The notes under the pieces are model-generated. The model had not been told where the DNA came from and ran no database searches. It worked only from the letters and a program-made list of their open reading frames with translations. A stretch of 64,000 nucleotides of DNA, from assembly GCF_000686585.1 (NCBI RefSeq), contig NZ_JMKY01000005.1, positions 1 through 64,000 on the forward strand, given 5' to 3'. This DNA is from Mycoplasmopsis lipofaciens ATCC 35015 (lineage in GTDB: Bacteria > Bacillota_I > Bacilli_A > Mycoplasmatales > Metamycoplasmataceae). Positions 42,008 to 53,247 of this stretch are shown one piece after another (position 1 is the first letter of the stretch; every line of letters starts with the position of its first letter). The translations under genes were made by a program, and so were the position numbers.

Positions 42008-42882
42008 TATATCTCTTTATTTTTTAATTTAGGTATTATACTAAAACAAATAGCTTCTGGACCTGTATGAATTGCAATTGTTGATGTATTTAGAGTTTGA
42101 GAATCAAATTTAACACCATGTTTCTCGCACAAATCAATTACTTGCTTTGTAAATTCTTTGTCAATACCATAAATAAAATCGACATTATAATATTTATTTA
42201 AATCCTTTATTTCTACATTAGCAAATTCGGCTGTTTTGGTTAGCATTTGGTTAATAGCGCTTTTAACACCTCTTGCAATTCCTCCCGTACTACCTGAACC
42301 ATTATAGAATTTAATATATGGTTTTAATTTTAGTTTTGCTACAGTTTTTAATAAAACTTTTTTAAAACTAGAAATCCTTCCGCCATTTATTACGTAATTA
42401 ATATTTAAAGGAAGGACAAATAAAATAGATTTATTTTTAATTTCTACTAATTTTTCTATAACAACATTTATATCTTGATATTTTTCATATATTCTTCTTG
42501 CATAATCTACAACATAATTATATTGATTTCCAACTCAACCATTATCAAACACATGAAAGTTAGAAAATTCTCTTTTAAATGTTTGCGCTGTTGAACTAGA
42601 TGAAGATAAATTTTGACCAATTGGGAGGTATAAAACATCATCGTATTCTTTAGTCATTTTTGAAATAACTTCCTCCATTGTTGAATATCTAGCTAATGAA
42701 GTCTTAACGTCTTTTGATTTATCAATTTTATGTAGTAATTCCTCTTTTTCTAAATCAATACCATCTTCATATTCTACTTCATCTAAAATACATCTAAACG
42801 GAAAATATCCAAAACCCTTTTTGTCTAATTCTGTTTTTTGCTCACTAATAAATGAATCAAAAATAAAACCTATTTTTTTCAT
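42007..42882 (-). CDS. DegV family fatty-acid-binding protein
   Basis: 291 aa with a UGA tryptophan. IGFIFDSFISE at the start, PFRCILDEVEYEDGID, KTSLARYSTMEEV, LYLPIGQNLSSSSSTAQTF with the S-rich lipid-head site, INYVINGGRISSF and ANLHTGPEA-like STIAIHTGPEAIC; these are the DegV landmarks. Fatty-acid-binding proteins of this family (FakB) hand fatty acids to the FakA kinase for phosphatidic acid synthesis, feeding the PlsY step at 63058. Last gene of the asnS operon, AGGAGG site 6 nt before ATG. Confidence 0.93.
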
Positions 42883-42905
42883 TCTTTGTCCTCCTTTTAA
42901 TTATT

Positions 42906-44525
42906 CTAATAATTATACTCAATGTTTAGTTTTTTAATAAAGTAATCATCTAATTTTTCATCTAACCCTTCATAGATAACTAAGGAATTTTTGATATTTT
43001 TAATTATTTTTATTAAATTAAATAATTTTAAATAAGTATAAGAGTCATATTGAAATTTACTTGAAATGTTTTTACCGATTATAAACGTATTAATTTTGTT
43101 ATTACTAATATAATTAATTAATTTTTCATCTATTTTTTCAATGTAAAAACCTATTTTAATGCTTTTGTCAATAATGTTGTCGAGTGCATCATCAATATTA
43201 TGATAGTCAAAATCTATTTCATTTACATTTACCATTAAAATAGTGTTTTTTCGGGTGTAATTTTGTATATTATTATACAAGTCGTATTCATTCGAAATTA
43301 AAATAATTTGTTCTTTTGTTCCACAACTCTCGATTAAGAAATTATTTCATTTTTTTGTATAAATTAACTTATATCAAGGAATATTTTTAAAAAAATTAAA
43401 ATCTTCATCAGTTAAACCCGATATTATATTTTTTAAAATTTTTATATTTGAAGGTTTATTTTTTTTAAACAAATTAATGTCAATAGTTTCTTTTATAAAT
43501 TTTTGAAAATTATTTTTATTTTCATAATCATTAACTTTAATTAAATATTTTTCAAAATTTTCTAGGTGAACATTATTGTCTAAAAATCAAGTGGAATATA
43601 ATGCTGAATCTTTATTGTTTTCTAAATTGTGAATTAAATATTTACATTTATCATTGTATTCTTGAATAAATTTCTTTTTTTCAAAACCTTTAGAAGTTAA
43701 AATAGAATATTTATTGAAAAATGGATTAATGATATTGTTTTTACAGATATATTCCATAATATCTAATGAATGTTTAATATATTTTTTTAATCTGTTCTGT
43801 GATTTTACGATTATTAAAATATTTAAAATTCCATTTTTTACATATAAAAAACCTTTATATTTTTGAATATCAAGAATTTTTGTAATTTTTTTTAAATCAC
43901 TTTCTGTAATTTTATCAACATAAAATAAAGAATTAATTGATAATGCATAACCCAAAAAAAATTTGCCCTTGGTCTTTTTAACAATTTCGTTTTCAGATTT
44001 AATAGTTTTAAATCTATGAATTCTATTAGTTTTGTTTTTAAATTTTCAATGTATCACACAAACATAGTTATTTGGTTGTTCGTCCAATAAATAAAATTTT
44101 AATTTTAGATTAACATCTTTGAAATTTATAAATTTATTTTTAAAAATTCGTTGTAATGAATTAGTTTTAATACCTTTATCACTCATTTTACAAATAATTT
44201 CAGCATTGTTTTTTTTATCATCTAAAAATTTTATTATTTCTTTTTGAGAATTTTTATCAAAGTATGAAAGAAAATCATTAAAATCAACATAATCATTTAT
44301 TTTAATACCTTCTCTAAGTGAATCAAAATTTAGACTTCCGCTCATTTTTTTATTGCTTAATCTAACAACAATTTTTTGGTTATAATCAATTTTAAAAATA
44401 GCTAAACCATTTGTGCTAAATGCTCTAATGGTATACATCCTTTTAAATATATATGATAAGTAGAAAATAAGAGATAAACTAAAAATTGATAAAAGTATTA
44501 TTAAAATAATTGTGTATATATTCAT
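42906..44525 (-). CDS. Membrane protein with degenerate PAS/GGDEF/EAL-like modules
   Basis: 539 aa, UGA codons throughout. Residues 4-27 are one membrane helix. Residues 40-155 fit a PAS-like sensor (FSTNGLAIFKIDYNQKIV... NDFLSYFDKNSQKEIIKFL). Residues 185-285 look like a ferredoxin-like fold with the strand/helix order of a GGDEF domain, YALSINSLFYVDKI and GFLYVKNGILNILIIV, with no GGDEF motif left. From about 400 the order of strands follows an EAL barrel: TILMVNVNEIDF, SIKIGFYIEKID, INTFIIGKNIS and near residue 518 VIYEGLDEKLDDYFIKKLNIEY, which parallels the end of EAL domains (viaEGVET, lgcd). Catalytic EAL and metal residues are mostly absent. Overlaps the pcrA stop by 1 nt (TAATG). Possibly a receptor that binds but does not cut a cyclic dinucleotide; not established. 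Confidence 0.65.
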
Positions 44526-46708
44526 TAGTTGATTCCTTTATCTTTTAATAGTCTTATTGAATCATGGTTTTTAGCAAGAGTTCTAATTTGTGGAGAATTT
44601 ACAAATCTAACATCTATGGTATCATCATTAACTTGTAATACTGTACCTTCACCGAAATAGGTATGACTTATTACATCTCCTACTAAAATGTTTTTATTTA
44701 TAGCTCTTAATTTTTTTTCATCTGTAATTTCAGAATAATCAATATTTATTGTCTCTTCTTTGATTATATAATTTTTTAAATCAATTCCCATTTCGCTAAT
44801 AAAACGAGATGGATTTTTTTTATGATTAGTTCCAATTAAAAATCCTCTACTATCACTAATGAATAGTCTATCTCTTGCTCTTGTTAAAGCAACATATGCT
44901 AACCGTCTTTCTTCTTCTAATGCTTCTTCATTATCAGATTTTAATGCATGTGTGTTTGGAAAAATGTAATCACTCATGCCTACTAAAAAAATGTTATCAA
45001 ATTCTAACCCTTTGGCTGAATGAACAGTCATTAGCGTAACATAATTTGTTGCATTATCGTATTCATCTCCTGCTGAAAGTAGCGAAACAGCTTCTAGATA
45101 TTCTTTAATTCCCTTATCTTTATTATTTTTTTCTCAGTTCTCTATCGAACGTAATAATTCATAAATATTGTCACTGCCCGTGCCACGTAATGTTACATCA
45201 TCTTCTATATATTTAAAATATTTAACTTCTTCTAAGAATTTTTCTAATACTAAGGCTATAGAATTTGTATCTAAAGCTTTTCTATATTTTAAGAATAAAT
45301 TAAATAATGAAACTAATTTTTTCTTAGTTTCAATTGGAATTGGAATAGTTTTAATATGTTTAAGAATAGCATTATGTAAAGTCATAGATTTTTCTTTAGC
45401 AAATGCATTCAATTTGTCAAGTGTTTTTTCGCCTATTTTTCGTGTTGGGATATTAATAATTCTATTTAATGATATATCAGAACCATCATAGATAACTCTT
45501 AAAAAAGATAAAGCATCTTTAACTTCGCGACGTTGAAAGAATTTTTGTCCATTAAAAATTTTATGATTAATGTTTTCTTTAATCAATTCTTCTTCAAATG
45601 GACGTGAATAATAATTTGAACGATAAAATATTGCAATATTTTTCAATTGTATTTTTTTCTTTTTTAATTCATTAATTTTTTGAACAACTCATCTTGCTTC
45701 AGCTTCAGCACTAAAAGCATGAGTGAATTCAATTTCTTCTCCAACATCGTTTAAAGTAACTAAGTCCTTACTAAAACGTTTTTTATTGTATTTAATTAGT
45801 TTATTAGCAGCATCTAAGATGGTTTGTGATGAACGGTAATTTGTTTTTAAAATTACAGTCTTGCAATTTTTAAAATCTTTAGCAAAGTTTAATATTAAAT
45901 TAACATCTGCTCCTCTTCAACTATAAATTGTTTGGTCGGGATCTCCAACAATTGTTAGCTGCGCATTATTTGAGGTCAAATATTTAACAATTTCATATTG
46001 CATTTTTGATGTGTCTTGAAATTCATCAACTAAAATAAATGAATATTTAGAACTTCAAATCTTAACAACTTCAGGAAAATTATCAAACAATTCTTTTACT
46101 TTAATAATAAGATCGTCAAAATCTAATGTTTTATGATTAATTAAATATTTGTTATATTCTTCATATATTAATCCAATACGTTCATTGGGTATTTTACCTT
46201 CAGGGTCATTTTTATCTAATTCTTTTATTAATTCATTTTTATCTAAATTATTGTTTTTAGCAGAAGAAATAATTTTAATTAAATTTTTATATGACATTTC
46301 TTGTGAAACAATGCCATAGTGTTTATAAATATTTTTTAAGATAGTTTTTTTATCTGTTTCGTCAATAATTTGGAAATCATTGCTTAAATTTAAGTGCAGA
46401 GCCTCTTTACGTAAAATTTTGGCACACAAAGAGTGAAAAGTACATATTTCTATATTATCTGTTTCATCTCCGGTATATTGACGTACACGCTCACTCATTT
46501 CGTTAGCTGCTTTATTGGTAAAGGTAACAGCTAAAATACGATTAGAAGGTATTCCTAATTCGCTAACTAAATAGGCAACTTTCCGAGTTAAAACACGTGT
46601 TTTACCACTACCAGCACCAGCAATAATACGCAATGGTCCATCAAAATACAATAGCGCTTCTTTTTGATCAGCATTAAGTTCTAATAATATTTGTTGTACT
46701 TTATTCAT
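44525..46708 (-). CDS. pcrA: ATP-dependent DNA helicase PcrA/UvrD
   Basis: 727 aa with UGA tryptophans. Q-motif LNADQKEAL, Walker A AGAGSGKT at about residues 31-38, motif Ia [23 protein letters not shown], motif II DEFQDT (near 45990 on the minus strand), [13 protein letters not shown], motif [18 protein letters not shown] and motif [18 protein letters not shown]-terminal [15 protein letters not shown] is the typical UvrD/PcrA Tudor tail. Repair and rolling-circle helicase. AAAGGAGA site. Confidence 0.96.
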
Positions 46709-46727
46709 AATTCTCCTTTTGTTTATT

Positions 46728-47390
46728 TTAACTATCTATAAATTCATATTTATTGTTATTGTGACGAAATGGCATTAATTTTTGTTTATTTATAATTTTT
46801 TTAATTTCAAAGTGTTTAAGATAAACAATTCTACTATCAGAAATAAAATCGAATAATGATCTATTATCTTTTCGAACTATTAACATTCCATAATGAATTG
46901 CTATTAATAGAAATCAAATACTTGATAATGTGTAAATTAATCTATTTGTCATTATTAATTTAAAATTCTTACTTGAACGAATATTATTTGTTATTTGTTT
47001 AAATTCATCTATATCTTTTGGTCATATTAATATAATTAAAATTATTATTATAAAAATGTAATAAAAACAAGTAATAATACTTTTTTTGAGTATTGTTTTG
47101 TAAAAATTATTTTTATTTTTTATGTCATAAAGAAGTTGTGTCTGTAAAACAATCATACCAATTGTTCTTCCTTGAAAAACCAACGGTATTAATAAAAATA
47201 AAACTAAACAAATAGTTATACTTATTAAATTAAAAGTTATAAATTCCTTATAATGATTGTTAGCGTTTTTAACAAACAAAAACCAATAATTAATAGTAAT
47301 TAAGATTAAAAATAAACTAAAATCAATTAAATTCAATAAAAAACGATATCAAAAAGATATATTTTTATGTATAAATTTGTTATAAATCAT
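46728..47390 (-). CDS. RDD family membrane protein
   Basis: 220 aa with several UGA. Four membrane segments (about residues 15-35, 45-70, 105-130 and 150-170). R-x-LLNLIDFSLFLI near residues 16-30 and FQGRTIGMIVLQTQLL near 75-90 match the RDD pattern (Arg, then Asp-Asp-like, with a later G-x-T-x-G). Function of RDD proteins is mostly unknown; some are transporters or stress regulators. Its start overlaps the end of the glycosyltransferase gene by 11 bp. Confidence 0.72.
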
Positions 47391-48390
47391 TAATAATGTC
47401 TTTTCATTCCGATTTAGGCGGTAAATATATTAATTTTTTAGTTTCTTGATTATCTTTGTGAATGTAAATATTTGTATTAAAAAATAATTGCTCTTCGTTA
47501 TGCGCTTTTTCTAAATATTTATATAAATCATTAATAAATTTTTCTGTTCTTTTTTCATTGTAATTAATACGATCCTTTATTACGCCGAAACCACCTAAAA
47601 TTCTAAATTTTCAGGAATCTAATAGGCTTGTTAAAAATATTTGTAAGAAATAAATTCGTGCATAATCTAACTCTTGATTTAGTTTAATATTATTTACATT
47701 TAGAAAGTTTTCAATAATTTTAAACTCTCCAATAAAATTAATTGGATTTAATCATGTTGTTGATGATATAAACTCTCTAACGATTCTTCTGTCATCATAA
47801 ACATATGTTTGAGCGTTGATTAATAAAAAATATGTTAATTCTAAACAAAATTTGGTGTCAGTTGTTTCTTTAGGTTTGTGTTTTATAAATTGTGAAATTA
47901 ATGATTTTTTAAATATTTTATTAAAAATAAATGGGAAACTATAAGCGATAAACTCTGGATTTTTATCTTTTTTATATAATTTCATAGACTCTAATCTAGC
48001 ATGAGGTTTTCATCTAAAAGTACCTACAAGACGAGGTTTAAATTCAAATACATCAGGTTTATGTTCGTCAAGATTTTTAATTAATTCTTGAACAAAATAT
48101 GGTCTGAGTGTATTATTAGAAAACATTATATGTACATAAGAAGCTTTAACCATATGAAAAGCACAAACAATATCGCTTTGAGTACTTTTACGTTTATCAT
48201 TTATTATAAATTTTAATCTTGAGCCAAAGAATTGAAGATTTTTTTCAAGAATAGAATACATTTTTTTAGATGCTGATGATAAAACCAAAATTACTTCAAA
48301 ATCTTGATTATTTTGAATTTTTAATCCTTCTAGCAAATTAGATAAATTTTTTGAAGAATTTATTGAAGGTGAAATAATTGAAATTTTCAT
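47380..48390 (-). CDS. Family 2-like glycosyltransferase
   Basis: 336 aa. N-terminal GT-A fold: KISIISPSINSSKNLSNLLEGLKIQNNQDFEVILV, typical nucleotide-sugar-binding strand-helix, then IVCAFHMVKASYVHIMFSNNTLRP where the DXD motif should be; only N-N/D-like residues are seen. So the fold is recognised but the acceptor and donor are not, and activity is not certain. No membrane helix. Within the asnS operon. GGAGTAG site 4 nt before ATG. Confidence 0.75.
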
Positions 48391-48399
48391 ATCTACTCC

Positions 48400-49752
48400 T
48401 TACATTTTTATATTTCCACTTGTTCTTGGATATGGTATAACATCACGAATGTTATCAATGCCTGTAACATACATAACTAATCTTTCAAATCCAATCCCAA
48501 ATCCAGCTGAACCACTATCACCAAATCTACGTAAATCTAAATATCACTGTAATTCTTCTTGACTAATACCTATTTCTTTAGATCTTTGTAATAATTTTTC
48601 ATATCTAACTTCACGTTGGCTACCACCAATTAGTTCACCAATACCTGGAACTAATAAATCAAATGCTGCAACTGTTTCATTATCATCATTTTGATGCATA
48701 TAGAAGGCTTTGAAAGATTTGGGGAAATTAATAACGGCAACAGGACCATTAAATATTTTTTCAGATAAATAACGTTCGTGTTCAGTGCCTAAGTCAAGAC
48801 CAAATTTAATATCTTGTTCTTCAAAATTTTCTTTAACTTCAGCAAGCATCTTAATAGCATCACGATAGTCAACAATTTTAAGACCACTATTTATAAAATT
48901 ATTTAATCTATTAAGTAAATTTTTATCTACATTTTCAACTAAATATTTAAATTCTTGGGGGTGTTTTTCAATTGTATTTTTAATAACATTTTTTAATAAG
49001 TCATTAGCAAGATTTATATCATCATTTAAATCATAAAATGCTACTTCAGGTTCTACCATTCAAAATTCAGCAGCATGTTTTTTAGTGTTTGAATGTTCAG
49101 CTCTAAATGTTGGTGCAAATGTATAGACTTTTTTAAATCCAAGTGCATAACTTTCCGCATGTAGTTGTCCGGTTACTCCTAATGTAACTTTTTTTGAACC
49201 GAAAAATGGATTTTTTGTTCCATCATTTACAAAGAATGTTTCTCCTGCACCTTCACCATCATTTGAAGTTATTATAGGCGCATTAAAATATAAAAAACCA
49301 TTTTTATTAAAATAATTGTGAATTTCTAATGCTAATGTTGAACGAATTAACATTGCGCAACGTAATAAATTTGTTCTATGTCTAACATGAGGAATTTCTC
49401 TTAATGTTTCTAAATTAATGGCTTGTTTTTGAATTGGATAGTCCAAGTCAGCATCTTTTAATAATTTAAAATCATTAGCTAATAATTCAGCAGGTTGTTT
49501 TGCTTGTGGAGTTAAAACAATTGTTCCTTTAACATAAAGTGCTGCGCCCAAGTGAATTTGATCTAATAAGTCAAAATCAAAGTTACCTTTAAATGTTATT
49601 TGTAAGTGTTCAACAGTAGATCCATCATTTATAGCAATAAAACGAATTTTTTTATTTCCTCTATTCGCGGTTACTCAGCCTTTTATTTCTAACTCTTGAT
49701 TTTCAAATTTTTCTATCTGTTTAAAAATTTTTTTAATTTCAATTTCTTTCAT
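48400..49752 (-). CDS. asnS: Asparagine-tRNA ligase
   Basis: 450 aa. N-terminal OB-fold [20 protein letters not shown], class II motif 1 [37 protein letters not shown], motif 2 [23 protein letters not shown] and motif 3 [15 protein letters not shown], with the AsnRS-type [11 protein letters not shown] and PRTSG. It charges tRNA-Asn with Asn. GAGGTGAAT site; head of a six-gene operon down to degV. There is no T-box-like leader upstream. Confidence 0.97.
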
Positions 49753-49820
49753 ATTCACCTCTATAAAAACATAAAAAATTTTAATAACATTATCTTTGAA
49801 AAAAGTAATCAAAATTGATA

Positions 49821-49845
49821 ATTATTATTAAAAAGTAATAATAAT
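49821..49845. repeat. Inverted repeat upstream of asnS
   Basis: Perfect 10-bp inverted repeat ATTATTATTA/TAATAATAAT around AAAAG, about 70-95 bp upstream of the asnS start, with no T run after it. In the 228-bp gap 49753-49980, which otherwise shows only AT-rich promoter-like sequence, a TATATATAGATATAA stretch and the pfkA terminator. Confidence 0.45.
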
Positions 49846-49927
49846 AATTTTAACATATATATAGATATAAATGTCTAATATATATAGAAAAGTTCTTAAT
49901 TGAATTCAATTTACCTTATTGTATTTT

Positions 49928-49961
49928 TAAAAAATAAAATAGACCAAAATAAATTGGTCTA
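49928..49961 (-). terminator. Terminator after pfkA
   Basis: Minus strand TAGACCAA/TTGGTCTA stem with TTTATTTTT run. Confidence 0.8.
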
Positions 49962-49980
49962 AATTTAATGAGGATTTTTA

Positions 49981-50970
49981 TTATTTAATTTTATTTAATT
50001 TATTAAATTTGTTAGCAAGTTCTGCGGCTTTTTTTATTCTTGATTCCCTATTAATTGATAAAGCCTCAAGAATAGGCAAAGTAGTTATTTCATTATTTAA
50101 AATTCCAATTACAATTCCCGATTCATTTTTTAATAAGCATTCAACAGCCTTCATTCCAAACATGCTAGATAACACTCTTTCTTGTGCACTTGGATTTCCG
50201 CCTCTTTGAATATGGCCTAACACATTTGCTCTTGTATCGAAACCTTCGATAGTTGATAATTTGTCGACTAATTCTTTTAAGTCATACATCTTTTCGCTCA
50301 CAGCTATAATTATACTTCTAATATCTTTGTTTTTTGTTTGTGTGATTTTTTTAGCATCTTCATAAATTTGTTCAATTGACAATTTGTTTTCACTAGTTGA
50401 AATTATTTCAGCACCTGCTGCTAAACCTCCATATAGTGTTAAATCTCCACATTTATTTCCCATAATTTCAACAACCACAATTCTTTTTTGACTTGATGCT
50501 GTATCACGAATCTTATCCATAGCATCAACAACAACATTTAATGCGGTATCAAAACCGATAGTTAAGTCACTTGAAGTGATATCATTATCTATTGTTCCGG
50601 GTAGCCCTATTGTTTTAATTCCTGCTTCATGAAGCAATTGAGCTCCTCTAAAACTACCATCACCTCCAATTACAACCAAAGCATCTATTTCTCTTTTTTT
50701 AAGATTATTTATTGCAACTTCTCTAACTTTTGGATCTTTAAATTCAGGAAATCTTGATGAATAAATACATGTCCCGCCACGTGAGTTTTGATAGTCTAAA
50801 TCAATTTCAGTAGAATTTATAAATTTATCATAATATAAGCCTTTGTATCCTTCAAAAACCAAGTATGCTTCTAAACCTTCGCTTCTTGCTGATTTTGCAA
50901 TAGCTCTGATAGCACTATTCATTCCCGGCGCATCGCCACCAGAAGTTAAAATAGCAATTTTTTTAATCAT
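49981..50970 (-). CDS. pfkA: 6-phosphofructokinase
   Basis: 329 aa from ATG 50970. KKIAILTSGGDAPGMNSAIR at the N-terminus, YSSRFPEF, GGDGSFRGA (ATP/Mg), PGTIDNDI with the catalytic TIDND, EIMGNKCGDLTLYGGLAAGAE and RGGNPSAQERVLSS. ATP-dependent conversion of fructose 6-phosphate to fructose 1,6-bisphosphate, the commitment step of glycolysis. The upstream ATG at 50982 is rejected: it lies on the GAGG ribosome site that sits 6 nt before ATG 50970. Confidence 0.96.
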   Translation of the reverse strand: MIKKIAILTSGGDAPGMNSAIRAIAKSARSEGLEAYLVFEGYKGLYYDKFINSTEIDLDYQNSRGGTCIYSSRFPEFKDPKVREVAINNLKKREIDALVVIGGDGSFRGAQLLHEAGIKTIGLPGTIDNDITSSDLTIGFDTALNVVVDAMDKIRDTASSQKRIVVVEIMGNKCGDLTLYGGLAAGAEIISTSENKLSIEQIYEDAKKITQTKNKDIRSIIIAVSEKMYDLKELVDKLSTIEGFDTRANVLGHIQRGGNPSAQERVLSSMFGMKAVECLLKNESGIVIGILNNEITTLPILEALSINRESRIKKAAELANKFNKLNKIK

Positions 50971-51096
50971 TTCAAACCTCATTTCTAATTTGATTTTTAA
51001 TATAAGTTTTATTAATCTTTAACTTTATTGTATTTTAATTTAAAAATTAAAAATTTTAATTAAATACTTTACTTTTATTAATCTGATGACGAGACG

Positions 51097-51134
51097 ATAT
51101 AGTTTTTATGATAAAATTATCATATAGTTTTTAT
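51097..51134 (+). promoter_or_regulatory. Operator-like palindrome and direct repeats of the deo operon
   Basis: A 13-bp direct repeat, ATATAGTTTTTAT at 51097-51109 and 51122-51134, flanks the palindrome ATGATAA-AA-TTATCAT (51108-51123). The palindrome overlaps a TAAAAT -10 candidate, about 100 bp before deoD. In the 251-bp gap between divergent pfkA and deoD. Confidence 0.55.
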
Positions 51135-51221
51135 TAATAAAAAAACTTAAAACTAATATTACCTAAATCTCACCTTATCAGATTTCTATTAGTATTTTTA
51201 TAAAAATTAGGAGGTAAATTT

Positions 51222-51932
51222 ATGACACCACACATTAGTGCCAAAAAAGAAGATATTGCAAAAGTAGTTTTAATGCCAGGAGATCCTTTAAGAGCAAAAT
51301 TTATTGCTGAAACTTTTTTAGATCCTGGATATAAAAAAGTTAATAGTGTTAGAAATATGTTTATGTATACTGGAACATATAAAGGTAAAGCAATTACAAT
51401 AGCTGGAAGCGGTATGGGTTGTCCATCAATTGGAATATATTCGTATGAATTATTTAATTTTTATGATGTAGACAAAATTATTAGAATAGGTACAACAGGT
51501 TCTTATGATAAAGATTTAGCATTATATGAAACTTTTTTAGTTACTGAGTCATATTCAGATTCTGCATCATACCGAAAATTAGTCTTAAATGATGAAAATG
51601 CAAGCAATTTAGCTTATCCTTCAAAAGAATTAAATGCTGAATTAGAAGAAAAAGCAAAAGAGTTGAATATTAATTTAAAAAAGGGTAGAACTCATTCATC
51701 AGATGTATTTTATTCAGCTATTCCATTAGAGCAAAGAATTAAAGAAACACAAGCAAAATGTGTTGAAATGGAAACTTACGCTTTATTTACAAATGCTGAG
51801 AAACTTAATAAACAAGCAGCGTGTTTATTAACAGTTAGTGACAATTTAATTACGCATGAAGAAACAAGTCCTGAACAAAGACAAACTGCATTTACAAATA
51901 TGATGAAAATAGCTTTAGCTATGGCAAAGTAG
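51222..51932 (+). CDS. deoD: Purine nucleoside phosphorylase, DeoD type
   Basis: 236 aa. MTPHISAKKEDIAKVVLMPGDPLRAKFIAE start, GSGMGCPSIGIYSYEL phosphate loop, RTGTTGSYD-like RIGTTGSYDKD, and VEMETYALF with the base-binding Glu, then TVSDNL. Hexameric phosphorolysis of purine (deoxy)nucleosides to base and (deoxy)ribose 1-phosphate. TAGGAGGTAA site. First gene of deoD-deoA-deoC. Confidence 0.97.
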   Translation: MTPHISAKKEDIAKVVLMPGDPLRAKFIAETFLDPGYKKVNSVRNMFMYTGTYKGKAITIAGSGMGCPSIGIYSYELFNFYDVDKIIRIGTTGSYDKDLALYETFLVTESYSDSASYRKLVLNDENASNLAYPSKELNAELEEKAKELNINLKKGRTHSSDVFYSAIPLEQRIKETQAKCVEMETYALFTNAEKLNKQAACLLTVSDNLITHEETSPEQRQTAFTNMMKIALAMAK

Positions 51933-51938
51933 GCAAAA

Positions 51939-53234
51939 ATGCGTATAGTAGATTTAATTGAAAAAAAGAGATTAAAACAATCTTTGACTAATGAAGAAAT
52001 TGAATTTCTTATAAATAGTTATGTACAAGGAAAAACACCTGATTATCAAATGTCAGCATTTTTAATGGCTGTTATGTTTAATGGCATGAAAAATGATGAA
52101 TTAGCATTTTTTACAAAAACAATGATGTATTCAGGAGATATTATCAATTTAGATGAAATACCGGGAATAAAAGTAGATAAACATTCTACTGGAGGAGTTG
52201 GAGATAAAACAACATTAGCTATTGCGCCAATTGTTGCGGCATGCAATGCACCTGTAGCTAAAATGTCGGGTCGAGGTTTAGGACATACAGGGGGTACAAT
52301 TGATAAATTGGAATCTATTCCTGGTTTTCGCGTTGAATTGAGTGAAAAACAATTTAAAGAGCAAGTGAAAAATTATAAAATAGCGGTTATGGGACAAAGT
52401 GATAAACTAGTTCCCGCTGATAAAAAATTATATGCTTTACGTGATGTGATAAATTGTGTTCAATCTATTCCTCTAATTGCTTCAAGTATTATGAGTAAAA
52501 AATTAGCAACAGGAGCAGATGCAATTTTATTAGATGTAAAATGCGGTAATGGTGCTTTTATGAAAAATGAAATAGAAGCTAAAGAATTAGCACAAACAAT
52601 GATAAATATTGGTAAGGAATTAAATGTGGATGTTCGTGCTGAAATTACTAATATGAATCGTCCAATAGGTAAAGAAATTGGCAATAAAAATGAAGTTTTA
52701 GAAGCTATTCGTACATTGCAAGGTAAAGGACCAAAAGATTTTACAGAATTGGTTTATTCATCTAGTGCCACAATGTTGATGCAAGCTAAAATTGTTGATA
52801 GTTATGAGGATGGCATAAAAAAAGTTAAAGAAGTTATTGACAATGGTTTAGCATTAGATAAATTTTATGAATTTATTCATTTACAAGGTGGAGATGTTAA
52901 AAAATTAAAATCTGAAGATTTTTGAAATCCTAAATATAAATTAGAAATTTTTGCTGAAAATGATGGTTATTTAGAAATTTTTGATAGTCTATCATTTGGT
53001 ATAGTTGCAATGAAATTAGGAGCAGGTCGCGAAACCAAAGAAGCAAATATTGATTTTGAGGCTGGAATTACTTTAAATAAAAAAACTAATGATAAAGTTC
53101 AAAAAGGAGATTTATTATTTACCTTGTTTTCATCTAAACAAATAGATGTAAATCTTGTAAATGAATTAAAGAATGCATATAAAATAAATAAAAATGAAAT
53201 AGAAAATAAAATCATTTTAGCTAAAATGAGTTAA
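51939..53234 (+). CDS. deoA: Pyrimidine-nucleoside/thymidine phosphorylase
   Basis: 431 aa with one UGA tryptophan. [49 protein letters not shown] (the [12 protein letters not shown] signature of the glycosyltransferase family 3 members), [19 protein letters not shown], and the C-terminal [19 protein letters not shown]. Phosphorolysis of deoxyuridine, thymidine or uridine. Starts 6 nt after deoD; weak ribosome site GTAGGC. Confidence 0.96.
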
Positions 53235-53247
53235 AAAAGGAGAAAAA

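Noticed and set aside
49753-49820. T-box or other tRNA-sensing leader for asnS
   Set aside because: No T-box core sequence and no specifier-like stem-loop; the leader is short and AT-rich.
50971-50982. Earlier ATG for pfkA
   Set aside because: The ATG overlaps the GAGG site that serves the ATG 12 nt later, and the family starts at MIKKIAILTSGG.
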